Positions 26,867 through 34,109 of a stretch of 64,000 bases of DNA are shown here, in pieces. Below the pieces are notes generated by a model that saw nothing but the letters and a program-made list of their open reading frames with translations, made no database searches and had not been told where the DNA came from. The stretch is taken from contig JAHZDZ010000012.1 in NCBI GenBank assembly GCA_019422105.1, positions 1 to 64,000 on the forward strand, given 5' to 3'. The position numbers and the translations under genes were made by a program. Position 1 is the stretch's first letter. Each line of letters starts with the position of its first letter. The stretch comes from Bacillota bacterium. GTDB taxonomy: Bacteria > Bacillota > Clostridia > Lachnospirales > Anaerotignaceae.

Positions 26867-26908
26867 GATAATATAATTGTTCGAAAGAATTTGCACATTT
26901 GGAAATAA
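26867..26908 (+). other. attR of intervening element 1
   Basis: Centred on GA (26887-26888) in AAGAATT, the same 7-mer as at attL. The element side is GATAATATAATTGT (26867-26880) and CGAA; the gene side reads on into cotJC codons FAHLE. Confidence 0.85.
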
Positions 26909-27114
26909 TGGGCACTATCGTATCTCAGCTTACAACCGGCCTTACAGCGGAACAGATCCAGCAGGCAGGACTGGATGCCTATTATGTAAATCATGGTCTG
27001 GGTGTCTATCCGTCTTCAGCCGCAGGTGTGCCTTTTACGGCAGCTTATCTTCAGTCAAAGGGTGATCCGATTACAGATCTTTATGAGGATATGGCAGCAG
27101 ATGCTGCTGTGTGA
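26888..27114 (+). CDS. cotJC: cotJC, middle piece
   Basis: Codons 65-136 of CotJC, starting inside the E65 codon. It supplies ligand H68 (CAT 26896-26898) and the family block GLGVYPSSAAGVPFTAAY and SKGDPITDLYEDMAA. The frame then leaves the gene at GAT (27100-27102) and stops after DAAV at 27112-27114, where the family continues EQKAR. Taken alone it would look like a 71-aa ORF starting at TTG 26899, but it has no start signal and is only a fragment bounded by two elements. Confidence 0.95.
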
Positions 27115-27125
27115 AAGGAACAACA
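27076..27125 (+). other. attL of intervening element 2
   Basis: Centred on GA (27100-27101) within GCAGCAGA (27094-27101). The 24 bases after it (27102-27125) match the reverse complement of 33710-33733 at 20 of 24 positions. Confidence 0.85.
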
Positions 27126-27175
27126 TATTTTGAAAACGGGTCCCCGCTACATGGCTTAAAATAGGCTGTCATAGG

Positions 27176-27757
27176 CTAATCTTCAATCACAATTTTTACA
27201 GGCGAACACTTCCCGCCATTGCAGCTGCTTTCAGATACGCTGCAGGCGGCCACACCAAGGCGCACATCCATTTGCGCTTTCAATATCACTCTGTCACCGG
27301 CCTTGGAAACAGGAGTTTCTACGGTTATTGTTCCGTCAGTATGAATTTTTGTGTACATAAAGAAATTCACAGGATGAATGATTGACCTGTGTTTTTTTAA
27401 GCTGCCGTTTATATTATCGAGGCAGTTTGGATGTCCTGAACCGTTATGATAAAAAAATTCATACATTTCAGGGCGGCAGCAGGGATGTATTAAGTCATGT
27501 TCGCCCACATCATCCGCCACTATTTGAAACATTGGCTGATAGAGATTAGAATAAATCATATCTCCGGCCCTTAATTTGAGGGATTCATTACAGTCGATTG
27601 TGACGCCCGTGGACAGGAATTCCTCCGTATTTTGGACAGACTCTGCAAAGAAATCAACAACCTGGCGGCCTTCCATGTCGATGATAGTAATCAACTGGTT
27701 TTTCATAACTTCGATTGCTGCTGCACTGCAGGCATCAATTTTATATTCACGCTTCAT
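27176..27757 (-). CDS. DUF1989 / urea carboxylase-associated family protein
   Basis: A 193-aa soluble protein of the DUF1989 family, which is often linked to urea or amine metabolism and whose enzymatic role is not settled. Visible are ITIIDMEGRQVVDFFAES, the Cys-rich loop LIHPCCRPEMYEFFYHNGSGHPNC and NFFMYTKI. AAGGAGGA precedes the ATG. It is the first gene after attL and points toward it. Cargo rather than element machinery. Confidence 0.75.
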   Translation of the reverse strand: MKREYKIDACSAAAIEVMKNQLITIIDMEGRQVVDFFAESVQNTEEFLSTGVTIDCNESLKLRAGDMIYSNLYQPMFQIVADDVGEHDLIHPCCRPEMYEFFYHNGSGHPNCLDNINGSLKKHRSIIHPVNFFMYTKIHTDGTITVETPVSKAGDRVILKAQMDVRLGVAACSVSESSCNGGKCSPVKIVIED

Positions 27758-27996
27758 ATTGTCCTCCTTAAAATCAAGCTTATTATGTAGCTTATTGTCA
27801 AGTTAAATAATTTTATCACAGGCTGAAATAGAAAGCAATTGACAGATTACGGCGTGTTTTGCTATGGAGACAGCGGCGCTTTTGGAATCTTTTGCGTGCT
27901 TGCCCCCTTCGGAATACTGCTGTACAATGAATTCAATATTCTTTGCCGTTTTGATGCCGCAAGGATGTATTTTAATCTGAAAAGGGAGGTGTTTTC

Positions 27997-28650
27997 TTGA
28001 TTCGGATTTTGATTGTTGAGGACGAAAGAGCCATATCTCATTTAATCCGCCTTAGTCTGACGAAGGAGGGATATGCCTGCACCTGTGCCTATGACGGAGG
28101 GGAGGCCGCCGATTTGCTGGTAAAAAGCAGGTTTGACCTGGTTTTGCTTGATATTATGCTGCCGGAAATTGATGGGTTTGAGTTGATGGAGTATATCCGC
28201 CCTATGGAGATACCGGTGATTTTTATTACGGCGAAAAATGCGGTTAAGGACAAAGTGAGAGGGCTTAGGGCGGGCGCTGAGGATTATATTGTGAAGCCCT
28301 TTGAGGTTGTGGAGCTGTTGGCCAGAGTGGATGTGGTGCTGCGCAGGTATCGGAAAAATGATACTGTACTTTGTGTGGGAGGGCTGTTAATAGATACCTA
28401 TGCCATGAAGGTCACTAAGGACGGCAGAGAAATTAACCTTACCAAAAAGGAATACGATTTGCTGCTGCTGTTTGCCCAAAATCCCAGACGGGCCCTGTAC
28501 AGGGAAACCATTTATGAGCGAGTGTGGGGTGAGGAATACCAATTTGGCAGCAAGACCGTTGACCTGCATGTACAGAGGCTGAGAAAAAAAGTAGGCTGGG
28601 AAGGCAGGCTTGAGGCAGTGAACAAGGTTGGTTACCGTCTGGAGGTGTAG
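27997..28650 (+). CDS. OmpR/VanR-type response regulator
   Basis: A 217-aa response regulator. The receiver domain has acidic D9 and phosphoacceptor D52 (LVLLDIMLPEIDGF), and ITAKN. A C-terminal winged helix follows (KEYDLLLLFAQNP, TVDLHVQRLRKK). It starts at TTG 27997 after GGGAGGTG. The two-component kinase gene follows directly. With the VanY-like gene downstream it resembles VanR of vancomycin clusters, but no ligase genes are present. Confidence 0.9.
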   Translation: MIRILIVEDERAISHLIRLSLTKEGYACTCAYDGGEAADLLVKSRFDLVLLDIMLPEIDGFELMEYIRPMEIPVIFITAKNAVKDKVRGLRAGAEDYIVKPFEVVELLARVDVVLRRYRKNDTVLCVGGLLIDTYAMKVTKDGREINLTKKEYDLLLLFAQNPRRALYRETIYERVWGEEYQFGSKTVDLHVQRLRKKVGWEGRLEAVNKVGYRLEV

Positions 28651-28651
28651 A

Positions 28652-30052
28652 ATGAAATTCAGGCTGAAAATGACACTGTGTATGCTGGGTCTGCTCTCCG
28701 TTTTATTTGGGGCGGGAGGCAGTCTTCTTATCGCTCTTTCTTTTCATACCTCTTTGGAGCGAGAGCAGGAAGCTGCGCATAACGCTTACCAGATGATACT
28801 TGGAACGCTGCAAATTGTTGGCAGTGTGAACGGAAAGCTGGATCATTCCGATATATCCGGCACAATGGAGCAATTGACAGATCAAAATACCAATAACTGG
28901 TCTGCCCTGCAGCTTTATACAGCGGACAGTGCCGTTTATACTTATAATACTCACGGGATTCCGGCTTCCGATTTGCTGCCGTCTCCCGGCGGATGTACCA
29001 TATGGTATGCGCTTTCAGGCCAAGACGGGCACAGGCTGGTTTTGTCGGGCGCGTTTGAGGCCGGAGAAACTACGTTTTATCTGGATATGGCAAGGGACAT
29101 TTCGCCGCTGTTTGAAATGCGGCAGGTTCAGCAGAAAATTTTTCAATGGGTTTTTTTAATGCTGGAGGTATTATGTGCGGTTCTTTCCTATAGCTTATCA
29201 AGGATGCTTACCGCCCCTTTGGTAAAGCTGTCGGAGGCCTCACGCTCTATTGCAGCTGGGCGGCTTAAAAGCAGAGTGTGCATCAGCTCAAGAGATGAAA
29301 TAGGACTTGTCGCCTCTGATTTCAATTTAATGGCGGAGGCGTTGGAGGATAAAATATCCCAGTTAAGGGATGCGGCGGAACGTCAGGAGCGTTTTATGGG
29401 CAGCTTTGCCCATGAAGTGAAAACGCCAATGACTTCAATCATCGGCTATGCGGATTTAATCCGAGGGCAAACGCTGGACGCGCAGGAGGAAAGCCAGGCG
29501 GCGAATTACATTGTGGCCGAGGGCAAACGTTTGGAGAACCTTTCTCAAAAATTGCTGTCATTGCTGGTTTTGAAAAAGGAACCTCTCTCTTTTTCATCGT
29601 TAAGTCCCGCAGTCATAATCAAGGGTCTTGCCGATCATCTGGAACCGATATACCAAAAGCAGGGAATTGAAATTCATTGCGTTTGCGAGGACGGCGTATG
29701 TCTTTTGGAGCCGGATCTATTGAAGTCGCTGCTGGTCAATCTTTGGGATAATGCGAGAAAGGCAATGGATGGTATGAGCGGAAGCATCTGTGTATATTCA
29801 AAAATGCTTTCTGACGGGTGCCGGATTACTGTCAGGGACAGCGGCCGCGGTATTCATGAAGACGCTTTGGAGCATCTGACAGAGGACTTTTACAGGGTGG
29901 ATAAATCAAGGGCACGGGCGCAGGGCGGCGTAGGTCTTGGACTGTCGCTGTGCCGTGAAATTGTTCTGCTCCATCATGGAAGTATGCATTTTGAAAGTCA
30001 GGTTGGACAGGGTACTACTGTGATTGTGGAGCTTAGGGGAGGGGTATTATGA
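28652..30052 (+). CDS. Membrane sensor histidine kinase (VanS-like position)
   Basis: A 466-aa kinase, start ATG 28652 just after GGAGGTGTAGA and overlapping the regulator's end region. N-terminal membrane segment (about 8-30), extracytoplasmic sensor of about 130 residues, second membrane segment (about 163-185), HAMP linker, HisKA with phosphorylated H254 in SFAHEVKTPM, and HATPase with NLWDNARKAM and GVGLGLSLC. It phosphorylates the adjacent regulator. The signal is unknown, with cell-wall stress likely from the VanY-like neighbour. Confidence 0.9.
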   Translation: MKFRLKMTLCMLGLLSVLFGAGGSLLIALSFHTSLEREQEAAHNAYQMILGTLQIVGSVNGKLDHSDISGTMEQLTDQNTNNWSALQLYTADSAVYTYNTHGIPASDLLPSPGGCTIWYALSGQDGHRLVLSGAFEAGETTFYLDMARDISPLFEMRQVQQKIFQWVFLMLEVLCAVLSYSLSRMLTAPLVKLSEASRSIAAGRLKSRVCISSRDEIGLVASDFNLMAEALEDKISQLRDAAERQERFMGSFAHEVKTPMTSIIGYADLIRGQTLDAQEESQAANYIVAEGKRLENLSQKLLSLLVLKKEPLSFSSLSPAVIIKGLADHLEPIYQKQGIEIHCVCEDGVCLLEPDLLKSLLVNLWDNARKAMDGMSGSICVYSKMLSDGCRITVRDSGRGIHEDALEHLTEDFYRVDKSRARAQGGVGLGLSLCREIVLLHHGSMHFESQVGQGTTVIVELRGGVL

Positions 30053-30804
30053 AAAGGCTTATTCAGTCAGGGCCCGTCATCTTAACATTGCTTCTCCTTT
30101 TTTTAGGCGTGAATATGCCGCGTCTGACGTCGCTTTTTCTTGACCGCCGTCTGGAAGGAGAAACTGTACAGAGGGAAGATAATTATGTGTCTTTGAAGCT
30201 TGAGGAGGACAGGGATTTCTTTCAGACGCTGGATTTATTCCAGTCTGTTCACTCGCAGGTAGTGCTTTCGGAGGGTTATCGTATGTCGGCGGAGGAGGTA
30301 CAAAAAGCCGCGTCTGATATTTGGTTAAAGCTTTCTCTGTCGGATATGGTCTATATGACGCCTGATGTGACGCCCATTCTGATTACAAGCAAGGACAGCC
30401 CTGCCTTATCGGGAGTTTACTGGTTATGTGTTTCAGAGGGGGAGAAGGGATTTCAGTCAATTTTGTGGCTGGATGACCAAAGCGGAGAAATGGTAGCGTT
30501 TCAAAGCAGGGTAAAACAGTCAGATTCCTCTTCAAATATGTTTGACGAGGCGGCGATGAAAACGGCGGAGTACTGTCGGCTCTATTACCCGGTCGATACT
30601 GTGAAGCTGGCATTGGATACGGTGGAGACAGACAATGAAAGTTACATTAAGATAAGGGAGAATGACAGTATCGGCATAGCCACCGCAATGGCAGAATATG
30701 ATACCAACTATACTGTAAAACTGATACGCAGTCAGGATGGACTGGACGACATTTATACTGTTTCCCTGCGATTTAAGCAGGATTGGATTATTTTTCATAT
30801 GTGA
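30049..30804 (+). CDS. Hypothetical membrane-anchored protein
   Basis: A 251-aa protein overlapping the kinase gene by four bases (ATGA), so translationally coupled. One N-terminal hydrophobic segment (about 7-25) suggests an anchored extracytoplasmic protein. The remainder is mixed alpha/beta without a recognised domain. Its position between kinase and VanY-like gene suggests an accessory sensor or cell-wall role. Confidence 0.6.
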   Translation: MKRLIQSGPVILTLLLLFLGVNMPRLTSLFLDRRLEGETVQREDNYVSLKLEEDRDFFQTLDLFQSVHSQVVLSEGYRMSAEEVQKAASDIWLKLSLSDMVYMTPDVTPILITSKDSPALSGVYWLCVSEGEKGFQSILWLDDQSGEMVAFQSRVKQSDSSSNMFDEAAMKTAEYCRLYYPVDTVKLALDTVETDNESYIKIRENDSIGIATAMAEYDTNYTVKLIRSQDGLDDIYTVSLRFKQDWIIFHM

Positions 30805-30890
30805 TGGCGTTTGGATGCCTGTCCGTTGCCGTTTGGAATAACCGCCTTTTTATAATGTTGACAACAACAATTTGGGAAGGTGGTTTTTCT

Positions 30891-31742
30891 ATGAATAGAA
30901 AAAATGGACATCAGGCACTTAAAAGGCGCCGCAGAAGGCACCGCCGGAGGCTGGCAGGTGTCAAGTCGGTTTCGGCGGGAATTCTTCTTTCGGGTTTTTT
31001 GCTTATGGGGGCGGGAAAAGCGATTGGAAATAACCTCACTATGGTTCCTGCCGTTTTATCACAAGAGCAGTCAGAAAATGAAATTCATAAAATTAAAGAA
31101 CAGCCGATACAGGCCATACCGTTTGAGGATAAGACAGGCCCTGCTGAGAATACGTCTGCTTTCAGAGCTGATGACTGGCGGCTGACGCTTGTCAATCCGT
31201 GGAGCACGCTGCCTGACGGCTATGAAGTGACGCTGACGCAGCTAAAAAACGGACATGCCGTAGACGAGCGCTGTTACCCCGACCTGCAAAAAATGATAGA
31301 CGACTGCAGGTCGGCCGGCCTATCGCCGGTCATATGCTCCTCCTACCGCACCCAGGAAAAGCAGGAAGCTCTTTTCAACAATAAGGTAAACAGTCTGCTT
31401 GCACAGGGACTGCCGTTGACAGAGGCACGGACAGAAGCGGGGAAAGCGGTGGCCGTTCCGGGAACCAGCGAGCACCAGCTGGGACTGGCGGTTGATATTG
31501 TAGACCTGTCCAATCAAAATCTGGATAAAAGCCAGGAGGATACGGCTGTCCAGAAATGGCTTATGGAAAACAGCTGGAAGTATGGTTTTATACTGCGTTA
31601 TCCCAACGACAAAAGTGATATAACGGGTATCATCTATGAGCCCTGGCACTACCGCTATGTCGGAATGGATGCAGCAAAGGAAATCAATGAGCTGGGAATT
31701 TGTCTGGAGGAATATTTGCAACAGAGGGTATCCGAAATGTAG
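30891..31742 (+). CDS. VanY-like D,D-carboxypeptidase (M15 family)
   Basis: A 283-aa membrane-anchored zinc peptidase that would trim the terminal D-Ala from peptidoglycan stems. A very basic N-terminus (KRRRRRHRRR) precedes one membrane segment. The M15B motifs are complete: SSYRTQEKQEALF, SEHQLGLAVDIV (Zn ligands His and Asp) and PWHYRYVG (catalytic Glu and Zn His). ATG 30891 follows GGGAAGGTGG; the longer frame from 30783 lacks a binding site. Likely in the regulon of the two-component system upstream. Confidence 0.9.
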   Translation: MNRKNGHQALKRRRRRHRRRLAGVKSVSAGILLSGFLLMGAGKAIGNNLTMVPAVLSQEQSENEIHKIKEQPIQAIPFEDKTGPAENTSAFRADDWRLTLVNPWSTLPDGYEVTLTQLKNGHAVDERCYPDLQKMIDDCRSAGLSPVICSSYRTQEKQEALFNNKVNSLLAQGLPLTEARTEAGKAVAVPGTSEHQLGLAVDIVDLSNQNLDKSQEDTAVQKWLMENSWKYGFILRYPNDKSDITGIIYEPWHYRYVGMDAAKEINELGICLEEYLQQRVSEM

Positions 31743-31762
31743 GAGCTATAGAAAATATAGGG

Positions 31763-31797
31763 AAAGCGCTGAATGTCTAATCATCGGCGCTTTTTTT
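31763..31797 (+). terminator. Terminator after the VanY-like gene
   Basis: AAAGCGC and GCGCTTT arms around an imperfect inner stem, then seven T. It separates the cargo operon from the recombination genes. Confidence 0.7.
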
Positions 31798-31845
31798 ATT
31801 TCCGCATAAATGGGATTGGGAAAGGGATGTTTAGTTTTGCTTTTT

Positions 31846-31875
31846 ACATAAAATACAAGCTTTTTTGCATACGCT
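31846..31875 (+). promoter_or_regulatory. Possible sporulation (sigma-E-like) promoter of the recombination genes
   Basis: ACATAAA (31846-31852), 15-bp gap, CATACGCT (31868-31875). The ATA at -35 and CATAC at -10 resemble the sigma-E consensus (-10 CATACANT). No good sigma-A promoter is visible between the terminator and the 64-aa ORF. Weak but well placed. Confidence 0.3.
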
Positions 31876-31900
31876 CTAATAAAAAGAAAGGAGAGATGAT

Positions 31901-32095
31901 ATGGGCAGGAGCGGTAAGATTACATGCAGAAATGTTTTTTTAAATGATTCTGTGTCCAGAGAGGAATTTACAAAGAAATGGGCAGATCTGTTTTATCGGC
32001 TTGAGAGACATGAACAGATGAAAGGAGAGTCTGCCGGCGGAGAGAGGATGAAAAAGGAGCACAGTACGCCGGCCTTGGATGACAGGTGGATTTAG
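31901..32095 (+). CDS. 64-aa protein upstream of recombinase 2 (candidate directionality factor)
   Basis: A small charged protein starting at ATG 31901 after AAGGAGAG. It includes SREEFTKKWADLFYRLERHEQ and ends STPALDDRWI. Its TAG stop is immediately followed by the recombinase ATG, so the two are cotranscribed and probably coupled. Directionality factors of serine integrases are small, charged and poorly conserved, which fits, but the function is inference from size and position only. Confidence 0.6.
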   Translation: MGRSGKITCRNVFLNDSVSREEFTKKWADLFYRLERHEQMKGESAGGERMKKEHSTPALDDRWI

Positions 32096-33700
32096 ATGAG
32101 TATGAATGTTGGAGAAAACAGTCATCCAACAAAAGAAACGGAAAATATACATAGGAAGGCCGCTGTCTATTGCAGGCTGTCAGAGGAGGACAAAAATAAG
32201 CAGTCGGAGGAAGACAGCAACAGCATACAAAATCAAAAGTCTATGCTTACCGCATATGCAAAGGAACAGGCCTGGGATATCTATGACGTCTATTCCGATG
32301 ATGATTTTACCGGCGCTGACAGGAACCGTCCTGCTTTTAGGCGGCTGCTTCGCGATGCGGAGGAACATAAATTTGATATTGTTCTTTGCAAAACACAGTC
32401 AAGGTTTACCCGTGAGCTTGAATTGGTAGAAAAGTATATCCATGGGCTGTTTCCCCTTTGGGGTATCCGTTTTGTCAGTATTGTGGACAATGCAGACAGC
32501 GCCAATAAGGGCAATAAAAAGGCACGTCAAATTAACGGCCTTGTGAATGAGTGGTACTTGGAGGATATGTCGGACAATATTAAAAGCGTATTGACGGACA
32601 GGAGAAAAAATGGCCTGCATATTGGCGCGTTTGCCCTTTATGGATATCGGAAGGATCCCAATAATAAGGGCCATCTGATAATTGACGGGGAAGCGGCAGA
32701 CATTGTGAGGGAGGTATTCAGGCTTTATGCACAAGGGCATGGAAAAACGGATATTGCAAGACAACTAAACAGCCGCGGTATTCCAAACCCTACAGAATAT
32801 AAGAGGCGCAGGGGGCTTCGGGTAAAGGCGCCGGCAGGAGAAAACAGCACCCTTTGGAGTTATTCCGCCATTTCCGGCATGCTGCACAATGAAATCTATA
32901 TTGGAAATATGGTGCAGGGAAAGTATGGAAGTGTTTCCTATAAGACAAAAAAGAACAGGCCGAAACCGAAGGATCAGTGGTTTATTGTTGAGGGCACCCA
33001 TGAACCGATTATTGACAGAGATCTTTGGGAAAGTGTACAAAAGCTGCTGGAACAGAAAACAAAACCGTATCAGAGCGGAAAAATAGGCGTTTTTGCAAAG
33101 AAGGTACGGTGCATGGGCTGCGGCTATACCATGCGTTCAACAAAAAACCATGACAGGCATTACCTAATGTGCCCAACGCGGCATAAGGCAAAAAACGCCT
33201 GTGAAGGCGCTTTTATTGCGGAGGAAAAACTGAAGGAGGCTGTTTTAAAGGAGTTTAACAGCTTATCTGAGCTGTATTTGAAGAAGGAAGAGGTTAGCAG
33301 AATGGATTTCAGTGACAGCCTGGAAAGAGAACAAAGAGCCATATCAGAAAAGATAAGGCTTTGCAGGGATAAGCTTGCGGAAAACAAAAGGATTGTACGT
33401 GAATTGTATTTGGATAAGGTAAAGGGTGTCATTTCGGAATCTGATTTTGCAGAAATGTCCGAGGATTTTAAGGTTGAAAAAAACAGATGGGAAAAAATGC
33501 TGCGGGCGTATGATACAGTAGTGGAGTCTGTTGAAAAAAGAAAAAGTGATTGTATGAATCATAAGGAAACAGATGATTGCTTTTATACCCTTGCGTATTT
33601 AGACAGGGAGACGGCGGACAAATTGATTCGCTGCATCTACGTTGGGAGAAAGGATGAAAAGACGGGAGAAATCCCCATCGAGATACACTGGAATTTTTAA
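32096..33700 (+). CDS. Large serine recombinase of element 2
   Basis: A 534-aa large serine recombinase. The resolvase domain contains KAAVYCRLSEED, with nucleophile S29. Then SRFTRELE, the recombinase domain (LYGYRKDP, INSRGIPNPTEYK-like), zinc ribbon (RCMGCGYTM, later YLMCPTRHKAKNAC) and a C-terminal coiled coil (about 400-470). The stop lies 28 bp from the GCAGCAGA core at attR. It clearly differs from recombinase 1 in every domain, so each recombinase should act only on its own att sites. Confidence 0.93.
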   Translation: MSMNVGENSHPTKETENIHRKAAVYCRLSEEDKNKQSEEDSNSIQNQKSMLTAYAKEQAWDIYDVYSDDDFTGADRNRPAFRRLLRDAEEHKFDIVLCKTQSRFTRELELVEKYIHGLFPLWGIRFVSIVDNADSANKGNKKARQINGLVNEWYLEDMSDNIKSVLTDRRKNGLHIGAFALYGYRKDPNNKGHLIIDGEAADIVREVFRLYAQGHGKTDIARQLNSRGIPNPTEYKRRRGLRVKAPAGENSTLWSYSAISGMLHNEIYIGNMVQGKYGSVSYKTKKNRPKPKDQWFIVEGTHEPIIDRDLWESVQKLLEQKTKPYQSGKIGVFAKKVRCMGCGYTMRSTKNHDRHYLMCPTRHKAKNACEGAFIAEEKLKEAVLKEFNSLSELYLKKEEVSRMDFSDSLEREQRAISEKIRLCRDKLAENKRIVRELYLDKVKGVISESDFAEMSEDFKVEKNRWEKMLRAYDTVVESVEKRKSDCMNHKETDDCFYTLAYLDRETADKLIRCIYVGRKDEKTGEIPIEIHWNF

Positions 33701-33709
33701 AGCGTAATT

Positions 33710-33759
33710 TGTTGTTCTTATCTCATAGCAGCAGAGCAGAAGGCAAGAAGCACCTATGA
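33710..33759 (+). other. attR of intervening element 2
   Basis: Centred on GA (33734-33735) in GCAGCAGA (33728-33735). The left half (33710-33733) begins TGTTGTTC, matched by GAACAACA at 27118-27125. The right half is cotJC coding sequence. Confidence 0.85.
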
Positions 33760-33949
33760 ATATTTGATTGATTTGACAGATGACCCTGATGTGCTTTCTC
33801 CTCTGCGTTTCCTGAGAGAAAGGGAAATTGTACATTTCCAGAGGTTTGGCGAAGCCCTCGATATTGTAAGAGACGATTTGGCACAGGAAAAGACGTTTAT
33901 TATGAACAGACCGGAATTTATGAAAAATAACTGCCGTCAGCAGCAATAA
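33735..33949 (+). CDS. cotJC: cotJC, 3' piece
   Basis: Last 71 codons of CotJC, beginning within E136 (GAG 33734-33736): EQKARSTYEYL, then LREREIVHFQRFGEAL with ligand H169, and the family's C-terminal IMNRPEF. E136 and H169 are 33 residues apart, as are E148 and H181 in Lactobacillus plantarum Mn-catalase. No start codon or binding site of its own. Splicing the DNA of the three pieces gives 193 + 213 + 215 = 621 bp, a 206-codon ORF plus stop. Confidence 0.95.
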
Positions 33950-34013
33950 AAAAGCTGCGGGATAGCCATTATAACGGATTGAATGCTATTTGGTTCAATC
34001 CGTATCCATAAAT
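33947..34013 (+). repeat. Dispersed hairpin repeat after cotJC
   Basis: GGGATAGCCATTATAACGGATTGAA... with the second hairpin ACGGATTGAA / TTCAATCCGT, the same arrangement as the 84-bp units at 2097-2320. It overlaps the cotJC stop codon, as copy 1 overlaps the threonine synthase stop. Confidence 0.65.
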
Positions 34014-34035
34014 TTGGTTTGATTGCATCAGAAAT

Positions 34036-34067
34036 AAAAAAGGTGTACAAATCTTTGTACACCTTTT
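34036..34067. terminator. Bidirectional terminator between cotJC and the GH25 gene
   Basis: AAAAGGTGTACAA pairs with TTGTACACCTTTT around ATCT, with T-rich sequence on both strands. It serves the two convergent transcripts. Confidence 0.8.
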
Positions 34068-34109
34068 ATGCTTGCCTGTATATCTGTATTACTGATGCAG
34101 CAGACGCAA

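Larger units (their letters stand above)
22348..26887. mobile_element. Intervening element 1 in cotJC (4540 bp, serine recombinase)
   Basis: DNA between the two GA core dinucleotides at 22347-22348 and 26887-26888. Contents: a large serine recombinase gene whose 3' end faces attL, a membrane-protein gene, a 102-aa ORF, two tiny ORFs and an XRE regulator gene. Its removal rejoins codons 1-65 and 65-136 of cotJC in frame. The ends joined as a circle form an attP with perfect 14-bp inverted arms plus an inner CGAA/TTCG. This is the layout of a sigK-skin-type element excised in the mother cell. Excision itself is inference. Confidence 0.92.
27101..33734. mobile_element. Intervening element 2 in cotJC (6634 bp, serine recombinase)
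   Basis: DNA between GA dinucleotides at 27100-27101 and 33734-33735, both in GCAGCAGA. Contents: DUF1989 gene, response regulator, sensor kinase, lipoprotein-like membrane protein, VanY-like carboxypeptidase, 64-aa ORF and a second large serine recombinase whose 3' end abuts attR. Removal joins cotJC codons up to E136 with the rest in frame. The circle junction forms an imperfect 24-bp inverted repeat (20/24) around GA. Excision during sporulation is inferred from the gene that is reconstituted. Confidence 0.92.

Noticed and set aside
26899..27114. A 71-aa plus-strand ORF starting at TTG
   Set aside because: It has no ribosome binding site and is the in-frame middle part of CotJC, bounded by two att junctions, so it is not a gene of its own.
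27835..27999. A roughly 54-codon frame ending in TTGA over the response regulator start
   Set aside because: It has no ribosome binding site of its own and no recognisable product. It could be a gene tail at the edge of the operon, but support is too weak.
33764..33949. A 61-aa plus-strand ORF starting at TTG
   Set aside because: It is the C-terminal part of CotJC; the coding sequence continues upstream to the att core at 33734.
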